From NCBI GenBank assembly GCA_014894455.1, contig JADBLN010000020.1, positions 1 through 46,028 on the forward strand: 46,028 bases of DNA, given 5' to 3'. This DNA comes from Acidobacteriota bacterium. Lineage in GTDB: Bacteria; Acidobacteriota; Aminicenantia; Aminicenantales; Saccharicenantaceae. The position numbers were made by a program, and so were the translations under genes. Positions within the stretch are counted from its first letter, which is position 1; each line of letters starts with the position of its first letter. The notes below the pieces were generated by a model. The model was not told the origin of the DNA and did no database searches. It saw nothing but the letters and a program-made list of their open reading frames with translations. Positions 33,355 to 40,868 of this stretch are shown piece after piece.

Positions 33355-34748
33355 CGGAGGACCTCCTCCAGGCTCAGGACGAGCCTGTCGATGTCCCCCG
33401 CCGCGTGGATCTCGGTGACACAGTACAGGGCGCAGCCGGCGAGCCCCGGGAAATCGACCGACAGATCCCGCCCGGCGAAGATGCCTCGCTCGAGGAGGGC
33501 CTGGTTGACGGCCGCGACCGTTTTTCCGCTCCCGGAGAAGTCCACGACGAACTCCTTGAAATGGGGCCCCCTGAAGCGGGGCGCCTTGACGCCGGGCAGG
33601 GCGGCGATCCTCTTCATGGCGTACTGGGATCTCTGGAGGATGACTTGCCCGAGGTCGGCCATCCCCCGGGGACCCATGAGGGCGAGGTAGACGCCGGCCG
33701 TGATGCCCCAGAGGGCGGCGGCCGTGCCCACGAATTCTTTGCCCTTCTCCCGGACGCCGAAGGACGTCCTGTCGTAGGCGACGTCGCCGAAGCCATACTC
33801 GCCCGGGACGGAGGTCCGGGCGATGCCGAAGAGGCGTGACGGGTATTCCATAACGAACCGTTCTTCGTCGCGCGTGGCGATAAACCCGGCCTGTCCGCCG
33901 CCGAAGTTCATGTGGATCCCGAGGGGCTGGATGTCGCCGCAGACGATGTCGGCCCCGTAGCGGGACGGGGGTTCGAGGACTCCCAGGGAACTGGGGTCGG
34001 CGCCGACGACGCAGAGCCCGCCGCGGCCGTGGGCCAGGTCGGCGATCCGCCGCCCCTCGGTCTCGAGAAAGCCGAGATAGGAGGGATTTTCGAAGTAAAC
34101 GGCCGCCGTTCGATCCGTGAACTTGGCCGCCAGGTCGTCGAGGTCCATCCGGCCCGTCTCCGGGTCGTTCGCGACCGTCGTGACCGTCATCACGCCCCGG
34201 CAATAATTTTTCATGGTCAGCAAGCGGTCGGGCCCGGTCGTCCCGGCGACCAGGACCTCGTCCCTTTTCGTTATCCGGCCGGCCATCCGGACCGAGGTGC
34301 TCGCCGCCTGGCACCAGTCGAAGGTGGGCACGTTGACGACGTCCATGTCCAGGAGCTCGGCCATCAGGCTCTCGTATTCGAAGAGGGCCTGGAACCGGCC
34401 GTGGTCTTCGTAGGGCTCGCCGGCGTAGGCCGTGAGAAATTCGGACCGGCGGTTGATTTCGTCGCAGACCGCCGGGACGTAGTGGGGCCAGCAGCCCCCG
34501 CCCAAAAAACACAGGCATTCCGCGGCGGAGCGGTTCTTCGAGAGGACCGCTTCGACGTGCCGCTTCAGGGCGCCCTCCGCGGCCAAGGGTTCGGGGAGGT
34601 TCATCCGGCCCCTGAAACGGAGGCGCTCCGGGATGTCGGCGTAGAGCTCGTCAACGCTCGTCACGCCGATCTCGCGGAGCATCCGCGCCTTGACCGCGGG
34701 GACGGAATTCGGGATGTAGGGGTGGACGAAGGGTTTTTCGTCACTCAT
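33351..34748 (-). CDS. gcvPA: glycine dehydrogenase (decarboxylating) subunit 1
   Basis: The 465-residue product is the N-terminal half of split glycine decarboxylase. It opens HPYIPNSVPAVKARMLREIG and continues with FLGGGCWPHYVP, YQ-like EYESLMAELLDMDVVN and the GDIQPLGIHMNFGGGQAGF segment, all typical of GcvPA. Together with GcvPB it forms the alpha2beta2 P-protein. I chose the ATG at 34748, which has GGAGG 5 bp upstream; the track start nine codons earlier is unsupported. It follows the SDR gene by 36 bp and overlaps gcvPB by 4 bp. The track's long 905-residue ORF in this area reads the gcvPA region out of frame before entering gcvPB. Confidence 0.95.
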   Translation of the reverse strand: MSDEKPFVHPYIPNSVPAVKARMLREIGVTSVDELYADIPERLRFRGRMNLPEPLAAEGALKRHVEAVLSKNRSAAECLCFLGGGCWPHYVPAVCDEINRRSEFLTAYAGEPYEDHGRFQALFEYESLMAELLDMDVVNVPTFDWCQAASTSVRMAGRITKRDEVLVAGTTGPDRLLTMKNYCRGVMTVTTVANDPETGRMDLDDLAAKFTDRTAAVYFENPSYLGFLETEGRRIADLAHGRGGLCVVGADPSSLGVLEPPSRYGADIVCGDIQPLGIHMNFGGGQAGFIATRDEERFVMEYPSRLFGIARTSVPGEYGFGDVAYDRTSFGVREKGKEFVGTAAALWGITAGVYLALMGPRGMADLGQVILQRSQYAMKRIAALPGVKAPRFRGPHFKEFVVDFSGSGKTVAAVNQALLERGIFAGRDLSVDFPGLAGCALYCVTEIHAAGDIDRLVLSLEEVLR

Positions 34749-34784
34749 GCGCACCTCCGGAAAAACGACGTTCAAGGGGACGTT

Positions 34785-35567
34785 TCAGGCGATGCCGCCG
34801 CCGTCGACGACGAGGAAGGCGCCGGTCACCCATTTCGAAAGGTCGCCGGCGAAGAAGAGAACCGCGTTGGCAACGTCCCCGGGCGTCCCGACCCGGGCCA
34901 GGGGCCGGCGGGCGGCCTCGGCCATGAACTCCGCTTCGTCGCGGCCGGTCTGGGCACACTCGCTCCGGAGCAGGGGCGTGTCGACGTCGCCGGGACAGAC
35001 GCAATTCACCCGGATCCCCTGCGGGCCGTGATCGATGGCCATGGCCCGGGTCATGTTGAGGATGCCTCCCTTGGCCGCGCAATAGGAGACGGCGTTGGGG
35101 CCGCCCTTGAGGGCCCAGCCGGAGCCCATGTTGATGATGCTTCCGTCCCCGGCGCTGGCCATATGGGGGATGACGTGGCGCGAAAGGAGGAACGTGCCCT
35201 TGAGCATGACGTCCACGGCCCGGTCCCATTCGCTCTCGGCGCAGTCCACCGTGTTCTTGCGGACGACCAGGCCGGCGTTGTTAAAGAGGATATCGACGCG
35301 TCCGAACGCGGCCACGGCATTCTCCACGGCAAGCCTGCAGTCGTCGTTCGAGCGGACATCGCAGTGGATGAACAGGGCCCGGCCGCCGGCCGCGTTGATC
35401 TCGCTTGCGGCCTGACGTCCCCGCTCCTCGTCGACGTCGAGAAGAGCCACCGCGCAGCCGAATTCAGCCAGTCGCCGGGAAGTCTCCCGGCCGATGCCCG
35501 AGGCCGCCCCGGAGACGACGGCGACGCGGCCGTCGAGGGAGAGGATTTCGAAGGCCTTGGTGTTCAT
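34785..35567 (-). CDS. short-chain dehydrogenase/reductase
   Basis: The 260-residue enzyme is a classical SDR. The cofactor loop is SGAASGIG (Ser replaces the first Thr), the NNAG motif follows, and the catalytic residues are Ser in NMGSG and the Tyr/Lys pair in YCAAK. The Asp in LLDVDEE suggests NAD(H) over NADP(H). It oxidises or reduces an alcohol/ketone pair in the cytoplasm; the substrate is not evident. The ATG at 35567 with GGAGCG upstream is preferred over the longer track start. It lies 26 bp after the FadL-type gene and 36 bp before gcvPA, so the five genes look like one transcription unit. Confidence 0.92.
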   Translation of the reverse strand: MNTKAFEILSLDGRVAVVSGAASGIGRETSRRLAEFGCAVALLDVDEERGRQAASEINAAGGRALFIHCDVRSNDDCRLAVENAVAAFGRVDILFNNAGLVVRKNTVDCAESEWDRAVDVMLKGTFLLSRHVIPHMASAGDGSIINMGSGWALKGGPNAVSYCAAKGGILNMTRAMAIDHGPQGIRVNCVCPGDVDTPLLRSECAQTGRDEAEFMAEAARRPLARVGTPGDVANAVLFFAGDLSKWVTGAFLVVDGGGIA

Positions 35568-35593
35568 GGATGCACGCTCCGGGGCGAAGGGGA

Positions 35594-36871
35594 TCACCAA
35601 CCGTAACTGAGGGCGAACATCGGGACCCAGATCTTCATCTCGTAGACCCCGGGCATCATGCCGGCCGTAACCGCCCGCTTTTGGCCGATCAGGTATTCCA
35701 GGCCGACATCGGCTTTGAAGCCGCTCCTCCTGTAGCCGAAACCGGCGGTGAAGCTATTGAAGCTGAAACTCGGGATGAGGACGTTCATGGTCTCGGCCGG
35801 GGCGGGGGCAGGGTCGTTATAATACCCGGCCCTGATCGCGAAATCTCCCGCGGTGTATTCCAGGCCGCCGCGGACCTGGAGCCTGTTCTTCCAATCGAGC
35901 ACCATCGCGGACTCGTCGGCCAAGGCCGCGGCCCAGAGGGGGTCGGCGAAGACGACGCTCAGCGTCGACAGCTTGGCCCAATTGGTCCACTGCAGGTCGA
36001 AAGTGACGGTCAGGTTCTCGAGCGGCTTGACCGCGACGCCGCCGGCCAGCCACGTCGGGCTGGGGACATCGAGGCTCGTATCCGAGGAGTCGGACAGGCC
36101 CAGGAGCCCGATGTTATCGAACTCCATCGTCCCGCGCAGTTTCATTTTCGACTGCGTCCGGTAAGTCAGCCCGAAGCTCATTCTTTCGCTCGGCTTGACC
36201 AGGAGGCCGAACGTCGCGCCGGTGCCCCAGCCCTTGATGTCCAGGCTCTGCTGGCCTAAGTTGACGAGCGTCGGGGGCTTCGTCGGGAGGACCGTGTAGG
36301 CCCCCCACTGGTCGGTCTGGAAGAAGCCGTAATTGATGTTGAGGGTCGCGCCGAAGAAGATTCCGTCGCTGATCTTGACCGCGACCGACGGGGCGAGGGT
36401 GACAGAGCCGATAAAGCTCCGCCAGATGTAATTCTCCAGGGGAGGGGTGAAAAAAGTCGGCGGGGTCGGATAGGCCAGGGCCGTTTCGAACCCGGTGTTG
36501 TTCCAGTCCGCGCCGAGGCCGGACAGGGTGTAGGCGCCCAACCCGACGACCACCCTGTCGCCGATCGGCTGGAAGTAACCGACAAGCCCGGCCGGATAGT
36601 ATTTATTCTTGGTCTTCATGTCGAAGGAGGAGCTCAAAAAATACTTGCTCTTTGGCACGAGAAGGTCACCGGTCAGCCCGAAGGTCCCCTTTTTCAGCAG
36701 GGCCAGTCCGGCAGGGTTCCAGAAGACCGCCGTAAAATCGTCGGCCAGACCGACGAACGCGCCGCCCATGGCCGCCGCCCGGGCGCCGAACCCGTTCAGG
36801 TTCAGGCCGTTCCCCAGGAGCCCGGAAGCCAGGACCAGAATGACCGCCAGCCCGACCGAGGTTTTTTTCAT
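35594..36871 (-). CDS. OmpP1/FadL-type outer-membrane transport protein
   Basis: The 425-residue protein has a signal peptide and the FadL-family N-terminal region LNLNGFGARAAAMGGAFVGLADDFTAVFWNPAGLA, which forms the hatch. The remainder alternates amphipathic beta-strands and ends YGW, an aromatic terminus typical of outer-membrane barrels. Such channels take up hydrophobic compounds such as long-chain fatty acids or aromatics. Its own promoter lies upstream, and it leads a run containing SDR, GcvPA, GcvPB and acylphosphatase. A GGAGAG ribosome site precedes the ATG at 36871. The substrate is unknown; an SDR directly downstream could act on what it imports. Confidence 0.9.
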   Translation of the reverse strand: MKKTSVGLAVILVLASGLLGNGLNLNGFGARAAAMGGAFVGLADDFTAVFWNPAGLALLKKGTFGLTGDLLVPKSKYFLSSSFDMKTKNKYYPAGLVGYFQPIGDRVVVGLGAYTLSGLGADWNNTGFETALAYPTPPTFFTPPLENYIWRSFIGSVTLAPSVAVKISDGIFFGATLNINYGFFQTDQWGAYTVLPTKPPTLVNLGQQSLDIKGWGTGATFGLLVKPSERMSFGLTYRTQSKMKLRGTMEFDNIGLLGLSDSSDTSLDVPSPTWLAGGVAVKPLENLTVTFDLQWTNWAKLSTLSVVFADPLWAAALADESAMVLDWKNRLQVRGGLEYTAGDFAIRAGYYNDPAPAPAETMNVLIPSFSFNSFTAGFGYRRSGFKADVGLEYLIGQKRAVTAGMMPGVYEMKIWVPMFALSYGW

Positions 36872-36905
36872 GCCCGTCTCTCCAAGGTGGAATCGTTCAC
36901 CTCTG

Positions 36906-36935
36906 CTAATACCCTATCAGTCTAAAAAAAGTCAA
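36906..36935 (-). promoter_or_regulatory. promoter of the FadL/SDR/gcvPAB/acyP run
   Basis: Minus-strand TTGACT (36930-36935), 18 bp, TATTAG (36906-36911), with an A/T-rich spacer. Confidence 0.5.
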
Positions 36936-36957
36936 CCTCCGGTCCGTCCACGATTCA

Positions 36958-36966
36958 TGGTAGAAT
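36958..36966 (+). promoter_or_regulatory. extended -10 promoter of the thiD-like gene
   Basis: TGG followed by TAGAAT matches an extended -10 element. No -35 box is evident. A short leader with AAGGA precedes the ATG at 36997. Confidence 0.4.
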
Positions 36967-36996
36967 CGCATCGCCCAGCTGGGGCGAGAAAGGAAA

Positions 36997-37809
36997 ATGA
37001 CGAAGAATCTGGTCTCCATCGCCGGCTACGACCCCTCGGCAGGGGCGGGAGTCCTTCTCGACATTGGGCTTTTCGAGCGCCTCGGCTATCGGGGCTTCGG
37101 CGTGCTGACGGCCGTCACGGCCCAGAACCCGGAACGGGTCGACCGCGTTTTTCCTCTCGCGGCGCGGGCCGTCGCGGATCAGTTCGGGCGACTGACGGAA
37201 ACGGCCGTCATCGCCGGGATCAAGGTCGGCATGATCGGCACGGCCGGAAACCTGGCCGCCGTCGCCCGGATCCTGGCCCGGAATGCACGCATCCCCCGGG
37301 TCATCGACCCGGTTTTTCGATCGAGCTCGGGCGCCGTCCTTCTCGAAAAGAAGGCTTGGCCACGGTATCTGGACGTCCTTGGAGGAAAGGCCGACCTCAT
37401 CACGCCCAACCTGGACGAAGCGGAGGTCCTCGTGGGCGGTCCGGTCCGGTCGGTCCCGGCGATGCGAAAAGCGGCGGCCGAGATCACCCGGGTGGGCCGC
37501 ATCCCGTGCCTCCTCAAAGGCGGTCATCTCGAGGGAAAGGCGGTGGACGTCCTTTACGACGGCCGGGAGTTCACAACCTTCGAACACGGACGGTCGGTCA
37601 AGGATGTCCACGGGACGGGTTGTTTCCTGTCTTCCGCGATCCTCGGCCACCTGGCCGAAGGACGCACGCTCATAGAAGCCTGCGGGCTGGGGATCGCTCT
37701 GGTCGGAAAGGCCATCCGCGAGGCCGTGCCGGCGGCGGGAGGCCGGTGGACCTTCGACCTCAGTCGAGGACCGAGCCGGGGGCCGTCGACGGGCCGAGGG
37801 CGACGCTGA
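36997..37809 (+). CDS. thiD: hydroxymethylpyrimidine/phosphomethylpyrimidine kinase
   Basis: The 270-residue enzyme is a ribokinase-fold kinase of the ThiD type. It shows SIAGYDPSAGAGVLLDI at the N-terminus (substrate and Mg site), KVGMIG, the IDPVF strand, and the anion-hole motif DVHGTGCFLSSAI. ThiD phosphorylates HMP and HMP-P for thiamine synthesis and salvage. The first motif often reads AGxDPSGGAGIQAD; here SAGAGVLLD is a little divergent, so pyridoxal kinase or another relative is possible. No other thiamine gene is nearby. The C-terminus ends in a basic tail, SRGPSRGPSTGRGRR, encoded in a 50-bp overlap with the convergent substrate-binding-protein gene. Confidence 0.82.
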   Translation: MTKNLVSIAGYDPSAGAGVLLDIGLFERLGYRGFGVLTAVTAQNPERVDRVFPLAARAVADQFGRLTETAVIAGIKVGMIGTAGNLAAVARILARNARIPRVIDPVFRSSSGAVLLEKKAWPRYLDVLGGKADLITPNLDEAEVLVGGPVRSVPAMRKAAAEITRVGRIPCLLKGGHLEGKAVDVLYDGREFTTFEHGRSVKDVHGTGCFLSSAILGHLAEGRTLIEACGLGIALVGKAIREAVPAAGGRWTFDLSRGPSRGPSTGRGRR

Positions 37810-38794
37810 CGGCCTTGTCCACGCGGTCGAGAAGGCCCTTCGGAAAGCTGACGCCCTGTTTTCCCGCGGCCTCCGTATTGATGTAGAGCCTGACCTCGTC
37901 CATGGACTGGATGGGGATCCGGGCGGGACTCTCGCCGTTCTTCACCCGGACCGCGATCCGGCCGGTCTTGTAGCCCATGTCGTAAAAATCGAACCCCAGC
38001 GCCGCGCAGGCGCCGAACTCGACAGAGCGGAGGAAACTGCCGAAGAGGGGCAATCCATTCTCCTCGGCCGCCCGGCCGATGACATCGAACGAGCTGTTGA
38101 TCGTGTTGTCGGACATCGGAAAAAGGACGTCGACTTTTTCGTTGAGCAGGCCCTGGACCAGGCCGTGGATCCCGTGAGGGCCGGCCACGGGGACGACGAT
38201 CATCTCGAAGCCGAGTTCCGCGGCGCTTTCCCTGGCCCGGTCCAGGTAGTATTCCGAGTTGATCTCGGAGGGCGTCCAGAGCGACCCGACGCGCCTCGCC
38301 TTCGGAAGGACCTCCCGGATGAGGGCCATCGTCTGTCGGATGGGCCCCGTGGAAGCCACCCCCGTGACATTCCCGAGGTGGTCGTCGGCCGACCTGCCCG
38401 CCCCGACGAGGTAGGGCACGGCGACCGCGCTGAAGACGATCGGCGTCGTCCGGCCGGCGAGGATGGCCGCCTGGAGGGCCTGCGTCGACATGGGGATGAT
38501 CATATCCACCCGCTCGGCGACAAGCTGCTGGGCGATCCTCTGGACCTCGGAAATGTCGTTATTGGCGATGCGGATGGTGACGACGATCTCCACGCCATCG
38601 CGCAGGCCCGCGTCGGCGAAGGCCTGGAGGATGCCCCGGCGGGCCTCGTTCCCCGTCGGCGAATCCACCGATTGGAAGATGCCGATGACATAAGGCTTTG
38701 GGGCGCCGGCGGCGGGGGATTCTTCTTTTCTACGGCAGGAGGGGAAAAAGAGAAGGGCTGCCAGTAGGCCGACGGAGAGCGCCGTTTTTTTCAT
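37760..38794 (-). CDS. ABC transporter substrate-binding lipoprotein (ABC_sub_bind type)
   Basis: The 344-residue product has a lipoprotein-like leader ending FFPSC and a two-lobe periplasmic binding fold starting YVIGIFQSVDSP. Segments such as FADAGLRDG, VTIRIANNDISEVQRIAQQLVAERVDMIIPMSTQALQA and FDFYDMGYKTGRIAVRV match the ABC_sub_bind family, members of which bind amino acids such as tryptophan or nucleoside-like ligands. No permease or ATPase gene is adjacent, so it is an orphan here. A promoter directly upstream would give a leader of about 7 nt, and no ribosome site is visible. Its 3' end overlaps the thiD-like gene by 50 bp on the opposite strand. Confidence 0.87.
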   Translation of the reverse strand: MKKTALSVGLLAALLFFPSCRRKEESPAAGAPKPYVIGIFQSVDSPTGNEARRGILQAFADAGLRDGVEIVVTIRIANNDISEVQRIAQQLVAERVDMIIPMSTQALQAAILAGRTTPIVFSAVAVPYLVGAGRSADDHLGNVTGVASTGPIRQTMALIREVLPKARRVGSLWTPSEINSEYYLDRARESAAELGFEMIVVPVAGPHGIHGLVQGLLNEKVDVLFPMSDNTINSSFDVIGRAAEENGLPLFGSFLRSVEFGACAALGFDFYDMGYKTGRIAVRVKNGESPARIPIQSMDEVRLYINTEAAGKQGVSFPKGLLDRVDKAVSVALGPSTAPGSVLD

Positions 38795-38808
38795 GGCCGG
38801 TCGCCCTT

Positions 38809-38838
38809 ATCTTAGTCTAAATCCGAGCCCGCATGCAA
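38809..38838 (-). promoter_or_regulatory. candidate near-leaderless promoter of the binding-protein gene
   Basis: Minus-strand TTGCAT (38833-38838), 18 bp, TAAGAT (38809-38814), with 14 bp to the ATG at 38794. Confidence 0.4.
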
Positions 38839-38851
38839 GAGGCCCCGAGCG

Positions 38852-39826
38852 TCACGCCCGGCCCGTGATCGCCCTGAAGCGCTCGGGGGAGACGTTGCCG
38901 CCGCTGACCACCGCGACGACCGTTCTATCCCGCCATTTCGCCGGCGAATGGAGCAGGGCGGCGAAGGGCAACGCACCCGCTCCCTCGACCATCCGGCCGT
39001 GGTGTTCGTGGACGAGTGCCAGGCCTCGGACGATCAGGGATTCGGGGACGACTTCGATGAAATCGATCAGGTCCCGGCAGAGCGGGAAGGTGATCGCGCC
39101 GGGTTCGATCCCGCCGGCGACGGCGTCGGCGATGGTCTCTTTTTCGTCGATCTCGACGAGACGGCCCGCCGCGATGGACGCGGCCATGAAGGCCGACGTC
39201 TCGGGCTCGACCCCGATGATGTGCGTTTCCGGCCGGACCGCTTTGAGAAAACCGGCTATCCCGGCGATGAGCCCGCCGCCGCCGACGGGAACGAGGACGT
39301 CTTCGAAACGGGAGAGGTCGTCGGCGAGCTCGAGCCCGACCGTCCCGGCGCCGAAGACGATATCCCAGTCGTTATAAGGAGAGACGAAGACCCGCCCCGT
39401 CCGCCCGGCGAAATCGCGGGCGATGGCTTCGGTTTTCTCGCAGCTCGACCCCTGGAGCTCGACATCGACCCCCAAGGCTTCGATCTTCGCTTTCTTGACT
39501 TCCGCCACCGTGGTCGGGAGGAAGAGCTTGAGCCCGATGCCCTCGAGCCTCGAAGCGTGGCTGATGGCCAGGCCGTGGTTTCCCGTCGAGGCCGAAACGA
39601 CGCCCCGACCCCTGTCCGCATCGGAGAGCGATCGGAGCTTGTTGAGCGCGCCCCGCAGCTTGAACGAGCCTTTGATCTGATCGCACTCCCACTTGACGTA
39701 AACCCGGGCGCCTGTCGCCCGGCTCAGCGGCCCGGAATACTCGAGCGGCGTCCGCCGGATATCGGCTTGGATTCGTCCATATGCCTCTCTCACCTTATCG
39801 GGAAAATTCACAGCTTCGTAGGCCAT
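38852..39826 (-). CDS. threonine dehydratase-type PLP enzyme
   Basis: The 324-residue enzyme is a fold-type II PLP enzyme. IKGSFKLRGA holds the PLP lysine (Lys56), SASTGNHG binds the substrate carboxylate and VPVGGGGLIAG the cofactor phosphate. It deaminates threonine or serine to the 2-oxo acid and ammonia. Lack of a C-terminal ACT regulatory domain points to the catabolic type (TdcB-like) rather than the biosynthetic IlvA. Hydroxyaspartate dehydratases and serine racemases look alike, so the substrate is only probable. GGAGGA precedes the ATG. It is divergent from the DUF72 gene. Confidence 0.9.
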   Translation of the reverse strand: MAYEAVNFPDKVREAYGRIQADIRRTPLEYSGPLSRATGARVYVKWECDQIKGSFKLRGALNKLRSLSDADRGRGVVSASTGNHGLAISHASRLEGIGLKLFLPTTVAEVKKAKIEALGVDVELQGSSCEKTEAIARDFAGRTGRVFVSPYNDWDIVFGAGTVGLELADDLSRFEDVLVPVGGGGLIAGIAGFLKAVRPETHIIGVEPETSAFMAASIAAGRLVEIDEKETIADAVAGGIEPGAITFPLCRDLIDFIEVVPESLIVRGLALVHEHHGRMVEGAGALPFAALLHSPAKWRDRTVVAVVSGGNVSPERFRAITGRA

Positions 39827-39854
39827 GCTGTTCCTCCAGGCCTTAACTTACCAC

Positions 39855-39871
39855 AAACGGAAATGCCGTTT
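39855..39871. promoter_or_regulatory. small inverted repeat in a divergent promoter region
   Basis: AAACGG and CCGTTT with a 5-bp spacer lie between the threonine-dehydratase and DUF72 starts, near both promoters. A regulator site is possible, but the repeat is short. Confidence 0.25.
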
Positions 39872-39894
39872 CCAAGAAAAAAGGACGCGGCGAA

Positions 39895-39923
39895 TTGTGA
39901 AATGCCTCCGGCGAGGATACAAT
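39895..39923 (+). promoter_or_regulatory. sigma70-like promoter set for a leaderless DUF72 transcript
   Basis: TTGTGA (39895-39900), 17 bp, TACAAT (39918-39923). The ATG at 39933 comes 9 bp after the -10, the same distance as at the gene starting at 1017, and no ribosome site is present. Confidence 0.6.
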
Positions 39924-39932
39924 AGAGCCCGC

Positions 39933-40868
39933 ATGGCCAAGTATTACGTCGGGACGGCGGGCTGGAGCTACGAGGACTGGGACGGCATCGTCTACCCGGT
40001 CCCGAAGGGCCGCGGCTTCCATGCCCTCCCCTATCTCGCCGATTACATCGACATCGTCGAGGTCAACAGCACCTTCTACCGGCCGGCCAGCCCGGCCATG
40101 GCCCGGTCCTGGCTGAAGAAAATCGAAAACCGCCCGGACTTTCTCTTCTCCGTGAAGCTCCACCAGGTCTTCACCCACCAGCGAAAGGGCTTCACTCAAA
40201 AAGACGTCGATGAATTCAGGACCGCGGCCGACCTCATTCGGCTGCAGGGCCGGCTGGCCGCCCTCCTCGTCCAATTCCCCTGGTCCTTCGCCAACACGCC
40301 CGAGAACTCCGACTACCTCCTCCGCCTCCTCGGCCTCTTCACCGGTTATCCCCTGGCCGTCGAGGTCCGTCACGCGAGCTGGGACACGCCCGGTTTCTAC
40401 GGGATGCTCCGCGAGAACCGGGCCGGCTTCTGCAACATCGACCAGCCCCTCTTCAAGAACTCGATCGAACCCTCGGCCGTGAGCACGACCCCCGAGTTCG
40501 CCTACGTCCGCCTTCACGGCCGGAATCATGAGAATTGGTTCCGGGAAGGCGCCGGCCGCGACGCCCGCTACGATTATCTCTATTCGAAGGACGAGCTCGG
40601 GGAGTGGATAACGCGCATCAAGGAGCTCGGCAAGAAAAGCGGCAAGGTCTACGTCATCACGAACAATCATTACCGCGGCCAGGCCATGGCCAACGCCCTC
40701 CAGATCCGGAACATGATCACCGGCGACAAGGTCGACATTCCCGACCTTCTCCTCGAGAAATACCCCGTCTTGCGCGAGATCGTCCGGAGGATCCAAGCCG
40801 GCCAGATGGACCTGTTCAGGACGGGCGGGGCCCCGGACGGGAAAAGCGGCAAGGGAGATGAGACATGA
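39933..40868 (+). CDS. DUF72 family protein
   Basis: The 311-residue product belongs to the DUF72 (YecE-like) family, TIM-barrel proteins of unknown function. Recognisable features are YYVGTAGWSYEDWDG at the N-terminus, VEVNSTFYRPASPAMARSW, the FLFSVKLHQVFTH strand, AVEVRHASWDTP, the YVRLHGRN block and the NNHYRGQAMANAL helix. The family is widespread, and its conserved Arg/His/Asn residues suggest an enzyme. I chose the start MAKYYVG at 39933 since it sits right after a promoter; the 36 extra residues in the track are rejected. It overlaps the next gene, a diaminopimelate-decarboxylase-type enzyme, as ATGA, so the two are translationally coupled. Confidence 0.87.
   Translation: MAKYYVGTAGWSYEDWDGIVYPVPKGRGFHALPYLADYIDIVEVNSTFYRPASPAMARSWLKKIENRPDFLFSVKLHQVFTHQRKGFTQKDVDEFRTAADLIRLQGRLAALLVQFPWSFANTPENSDYLLRLLGLFTGYPLAVEVRHASWDTPGFYGMLRENRAGFCNIDQPLFKNSIEPSAVSTTPEFAYVRLHGRNHENWFREGAGRDARYDYLYSKDELGEWITRIKELGKKSGKVYVITNNHYRGQAMANALQIRNMITGDKVDIPDLLLEKYPVLREIVRRIQAGQMDLFRTGGAPDGKSGKGDET

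Noticed and set aside
33355-34518. N-terminal extension of the 905-residue ORF beyond gcvPB
   Set aside because: Out-of-frame reading of gcvPA, with an Arg/Pro/Gly-rich sequence; gcvPB begins at the ATGA overlap at 33354.
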